A stretch of 7,015 bases of DNA from Bacteroidota bacterium (GTDB lineage: Bacteria; Bacteroidota; Rhodothermia; Rhodothermales; JAAAOL01), in assembly GCA_009908885.1 (NCBI GenBank), contig JAAAOL010000264.1, forward strand, positions 1 through 7,015. Reading direction: 5' to 3'. This document shows positions 5,115-7,015 of this stretch, piece after piece; the stretch's first letter is position 1, and the number at the start of each line of letters is the position of its first letter. Position numbers and translations under genes: made by a program. The notes below the pieces were generated by a model. The model worked only from the letters and a program-made list of their open reading frames with translations, did not search any database and was not told the origin of the DNA.

Positions 5115-6302
5115 ATGCGTTGCGTTCGCTCAGGCCTTTTCGCCCTTCTCGCCGCCCTCCTGCTCCTTCCCCTGTCTACGCGCGCCGATCACCCGCCCTC
5201 CACGACCGACAAAGAGGTGATGCTGGACGAGACGTTCAGCGTGGACGAGGGCGCGACGTTGCGCCTCGGCCTGCACGACGCGCACGTCCGCATCGAGACA
5301 GGCCACAAGAGCCCGGCGCGGGTGCAGATCACCCTCGAAGCCGACGATATGGACGAGGCGCGCGACTACTACGAGCAGCGCAACTTCCGTGTGCGCAGCG
5401 ACGGCGGCGGGCTGTCGATTACCTCCGAGTCCGTGAACTTCGGCGGCGGATGGTTCGACGGTGACCCCACCGGCGGTGCACAGATTCGGGTGCACGTTAC
5501 ATTGCCCACCCGCTTCGACCTCTCCGGCCGTACCGACGACGGCGACGTTCTGGTCGACGGCCCGCTGGAGGGCACGGTCGACCTCGCGACCGACGATGGG
5601 GCCCTGCAACTCGGGTCCGTTACCGGCGCCTCCATTACGCTGCGCACCGAGGACGGTGATGCACAGGCCACGGAGTTGACCGCCGACGAGATCCTCTGGG
5701 CCAGTGACGACGGCGACTTGGACATCGAGAGCTTGACGGCCAAGCAGCGCGTGCAGCTGCGCACCGAAGATGGCGACCTGACGCTGGGCGACGTGTCCGG
5801 CCCGGAGATCGACCTCGCCAGTGACGATGGGGATGTACGCATCCAACGGCTCGCAGGACAGCTCTCTGCCAGCCTCTCCGATGGGGACTTCGAAGCCGCC
5901 CGCATCGAGGGACGAAGCGCCGAGATTCAGAGCGACGACGGCTCCATCCGCATCGGCCAGCTCGCGGCGGCGACGTCGCGGCTCGGGTCGGAGGACGGCT
6001 CGATCCAGATCGGCGACCTCGACGGCGCACTCGATGCTGAGACGGAAGATGGGGATCTCGACGTGTCCTTCGCCGCGGCGCATCCGGTGACGCTCCGCAC
6101 GAACGACGGCAGCATCCGACTGACCCTCCCCGCCTCCCTCGCTGTGACGCTCGACCTCGACGCCGAAGACATCGATCTCGATGGGACTCTCCCCTCCGAC
6201 GCGCTGACCATCGACGACGAGCGCGTCACCGGTCCACTCAACGGCGGCGGGCCGACCCTGGACGTGCGCAGCGACGGCGAAATCGAGGTGCGCAGCCGAT
6301 AG
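5115..6302 (+). CDS. Exported acidic beta-repeat protein of the DUF4097/toastrack type
   Basis: This 395-residue protein has a signal peptide at residues 1-24 (MRCVRSGLFALLAALLLLPL then STRA, likely cleavage A24-D25). The mature protein is strongly acidic. Residues 35-135 hold a beta domain (FSVDEGATLRLGLHDAHVRI, then QITLEAD, FRVRSDGGGLSIT, IRVHVTLPTRFDLS). Then comes a tandem series of turns [ST]-[DEN]-D-G (or SDG) whose glycines fall at 143, 162, 181, 200, 220, 239, 257, 276, 295, 313 and 332, a period of 18-20 residues. Each unit pairs that turn with a short L-x-[IL] strand and a second strand such as ITLR or IDLA, as expected of a right-handed beta-stack. This matches DUF4097, the toastrack fold, which is often linked with envelope-stress and PspC/LiaF-type proteins. 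No anchor follows, so the product is periplasmic or secreted. It is probably transcribed on its own and ends 84 bases from a convergent gene. Confidence 0.88.
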   Translation: MRCVRSGLFALLAALLLLPLSTRADHPPSTTDKEVMLDETFSVDEGATLRLGLHDAHVRIETGHKSPARVQITLEADDMDEARDYYEQRNFRVRSDGGGLSITSESVNFGGGWFDGDPTGGAQIRVHVTLPTRFDLSGRTDDGDVLVDGPLEGTVDLATDDGALQLGSVTGASITLRTEDGDAQATELTADEILWASDDGDLDIESLTAKQRVQLRTEDGDLTLGDVSGPEIDLASDDGDVRIQRLAGQLSASLSDGDFEAARIEGRSAEIQSDDGSIRIGQLAAATSRLGSEDGSIQIGDLDGALDAETEDGDLDVSFAAAHPVTLRTNDGSIRLTLPASLAVTLDLDAEDIDLDGTLPSDALTIDDERVTGPLNGGGPTLDVRSDGEIEVRSR

Positions 6303-6364
6303 CACGGCGCTAACAGCTCCCCTATCTCGATCGGGTCACACCAGTTTGACTGCCATCGCCGTGC
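6302..6364. repeat. Inverted repeat in the convergent gap
   Basis: GCACGGCG (6302-6309) and CGCCGTGC (6357-6364) are exact inverse complements, eight bases each, separated by 47 bases. They span the gap between the convergent exported repeat protein and the DUF5615 gene. No T-run follows on either strand and the loop is long. It could help transcript ends fold from either direction, or be chance. Confidence 0.25.
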
Positions 6365-6385
6365 CGCCGCCGGAGGATGCTCCGA

Positions 6386-6748
6386 TCACATCGGCAACAT
6401 CCGCACACGGCTTCGCCCTTCCGTCACACTGATTATCGCTCCGTCTCGCAGCGCCTCCGCGTGCTCGTGCAGAACGGCCTCCAGATGGCGATTTACATTG
6501 GCCGGCCGCATGTCTCTGAGGCGAAAGACGATCACGCTCGGCAGAAACGCTCCGCTGGCGGCCATTAGGTCGCTGAAGTCCAGGTCGTGCGTCAACAAGA
6601 TGCGTCCTTCGCGGCGAGTCTTCTCCAGAATTGCCGGATCCGGCAGACGGTGTAGATCTTGTTTTCGAAGGTGCAGGGCATCGTGACCGAGGCTGCGCAA
6701 GAACTCAACTGTAGTTTGCGCGATGCCCATGTCAGCCAGAAACCTCAT
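6386..6748 (-). CDS. DUF5615 PIN-like toxin of a DUF433/DUF5615 pair
   Basis: This 120-residue protein has the shape of DUF5615, a PIN-like fold expected to act as an RNase toxin. Likely metal-site acids are D6 in RFLADMG (the family usually reads FLxDEN or FLxDxx), D37 in RLPDPAIL, and D55/D57 in ILLTHDLDFSDL. The core GRILLTHDLDF and the closing GRSRVRMLPM are family hallmarks. The usual length is about 110-125, so it appears complete. Its ATG (6746-6748 on the plus strand) overlaps the stop of the upstream antitoxin gene by four bases, the usual order (antitoxin first) with translational coupling. The D-M-G in place of the common D-E-N is a small deviation and may affect activity. RNase action is a family inference, not demonstrated for this protein. 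Confidence 0.88.
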   Translation of the reverse strand: MRFLADMGIAQTTVEFLRSLGHDALHLRKQDLHRLPDPAILEKTRREGRILLTHDLDFSDLMAASGAFLPSVIVFRLRDMRPANVNRHLEAVLHEHAEALRDGAIISVTEGRSRVRMLPM

Positions 6749-6981
6749 GCAGTGGGCACATCCAGCGGCTGCACGTGCTCTTCCGCGAGGAACGCCGCAT
6801 AGCGTAGCGCCTGGTGGACGTCCTCGGCGTCCAGATCAGGGTATTCCTCTAGGATCTCCGCCACACTCATCCCACTCGCGACGAGGTTGACGATGAGAGA
6901 CACTGTCAGGCGCATCCCTCGGATGCAGGCGCGTCCGCCCATGACGGAGGGATCGAACGTGATGCGGTCTAAATCCTGCAT
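6745..6981 (-). CDS. DUF433 antitoxin
   Basis: These 78 residues match the DUF433 family: RITFDPSVMGGRACIRGMRL, then TVSLIVNLVASGMSVAEILE and EYPDLDAEDVHQALRYAAF. The GGRACIRGMRLTV segment is the family's beta/turn signature, and the following helices (GMSVAEILEEYPDLDAEDV) are the winged-helix DNA-binding part that should bind the promoter of its own operon. It precedes and overlaps the DUF5615 gene by four bases. DUF433 proteins bind and neutralise their DUF5615 PIN-like partner. The C-terminal HVQPLDVPTA is the variable, toxin-contacting tail by analogy. The start is the only reasonable ATG. AGGA lies three bases before it on the minus strand, a weak ribosome site. Confidence 0.92.
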   Translation of the reverse strand: MQDLDRITFDPSVMGGRACIRGMRLTVSLIVNLVASGMSVAEILEEYPDLDAEDVHQALRYAAFLAEEHVQPLDVPTA

Positions 6982-6990
6982 GGGTCCTGC

Positions 6991-7005
6991 GGAGATCTGA
7001 TATCC
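6991..7005. promoter_or_regulatory. Imperfect palindrome upstream of the antitoxin, candidate operator
   Basis: GGAGATCTGATATCC pairs with its own inverse complement at six of seven positions around a central T. It lies nine bases upstream of the DUF433 ATG, where an autoregulating antitoxin would be expected to bind. The site is short and the window ends soon after, so a second copy or the promoter boxes cannot be seen. Confidence 0.3.
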
Positions 7006-7015
7006 AGTGCGGGCC

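Noticed and set aside
5115..6302. Regular 57-bp periodicity considered as a CRISPR array or DNA-level tandem repeat
   Set aside because: The periodicity is in the protein (DG turns within an open frame). The DNA units differ too much, and there are no identical repeats with unique spacers.
5130..6305. Minus-strand open frame (391 codons) opposite the exported repeat protein
   Set aside because: It mirrors the DG-repeat gene. It has no domain logic of its own, whereas the plus strand has a signal peptide and periodic turns.

Overview
The window is GC-rich bacterial DNA. Six complete protein genes and one truncated gene are recognisable, along with one small predicted membrane ORF, one decayed two-gene locus and some intergenic palindromes. 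Start codons lack clear Shine-Dalgarno sequences and several are preceded by 'acc' or similar (ctctgaccATG, cgacgaccATG). With the very acidic proteins and high GC, this suggests a Rhodothermota/Bacteroidota-type organism (Rhodothermales or Salinibacter-like). That placement is an inference from style, not a database match.

Left part (1-440): the 3' end of a gene whose last ~45 residues resemble the end of the DUF4178 domain in the complete gene downstream, so it is probably a second DUF4178 protein. It is followed by a weak terminator-like hairpin and a ~137-bp intergenic element built of palindromes with short inverted ends.

Central operon (442-4451, all + strand): a 62-aa small membrane peptide; a 503-aa protein with TPR-like repeats, a zinc ribbon, DUF4178, a TM helix, an exported beta-type domain and a second TM helix; a single-unit DUF350 membrane protein with a signal peptide; a seven-TM polyamine aminopropyltransferase (SpeE-like); and a pyruvoyl-dependent S-adenosylmethionine decarboxylase (SpeD) whose ATG overlaps the speE stop by one base. 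SpeD makes decarboxylated AdoMet, the aminopropyl donor that SpeE uses. DUF350 and DUF4178 are recurrent partners of such membrane SpeE proteins and of envelope-stress (PspA-type) loci. The likely overall job is a membrane-associated polyamine or aminopropyl modification system. Its acceptor and its role are unknown, and it is the most interesting system in the window.

Right part (4452-7015): a decayed locus retains the N-terminus of a small 'EEA.(R)WDR' protein fused by deletion to the C-terminus of a stand-alone nucleotidyltransferase, which is also frameshifted at a seven-C run. Next is an exported, very acidic protein made of at least eleven ~19-residue '[ST][DE]DG' beta turns (DUF4097/toastrack type). 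Convergent to it on the minus strand is a DUF433 antitoxin / DUF5615 PIN-like toxin pair with a 4-bp overlap and an imperfect palindrome just upstream.
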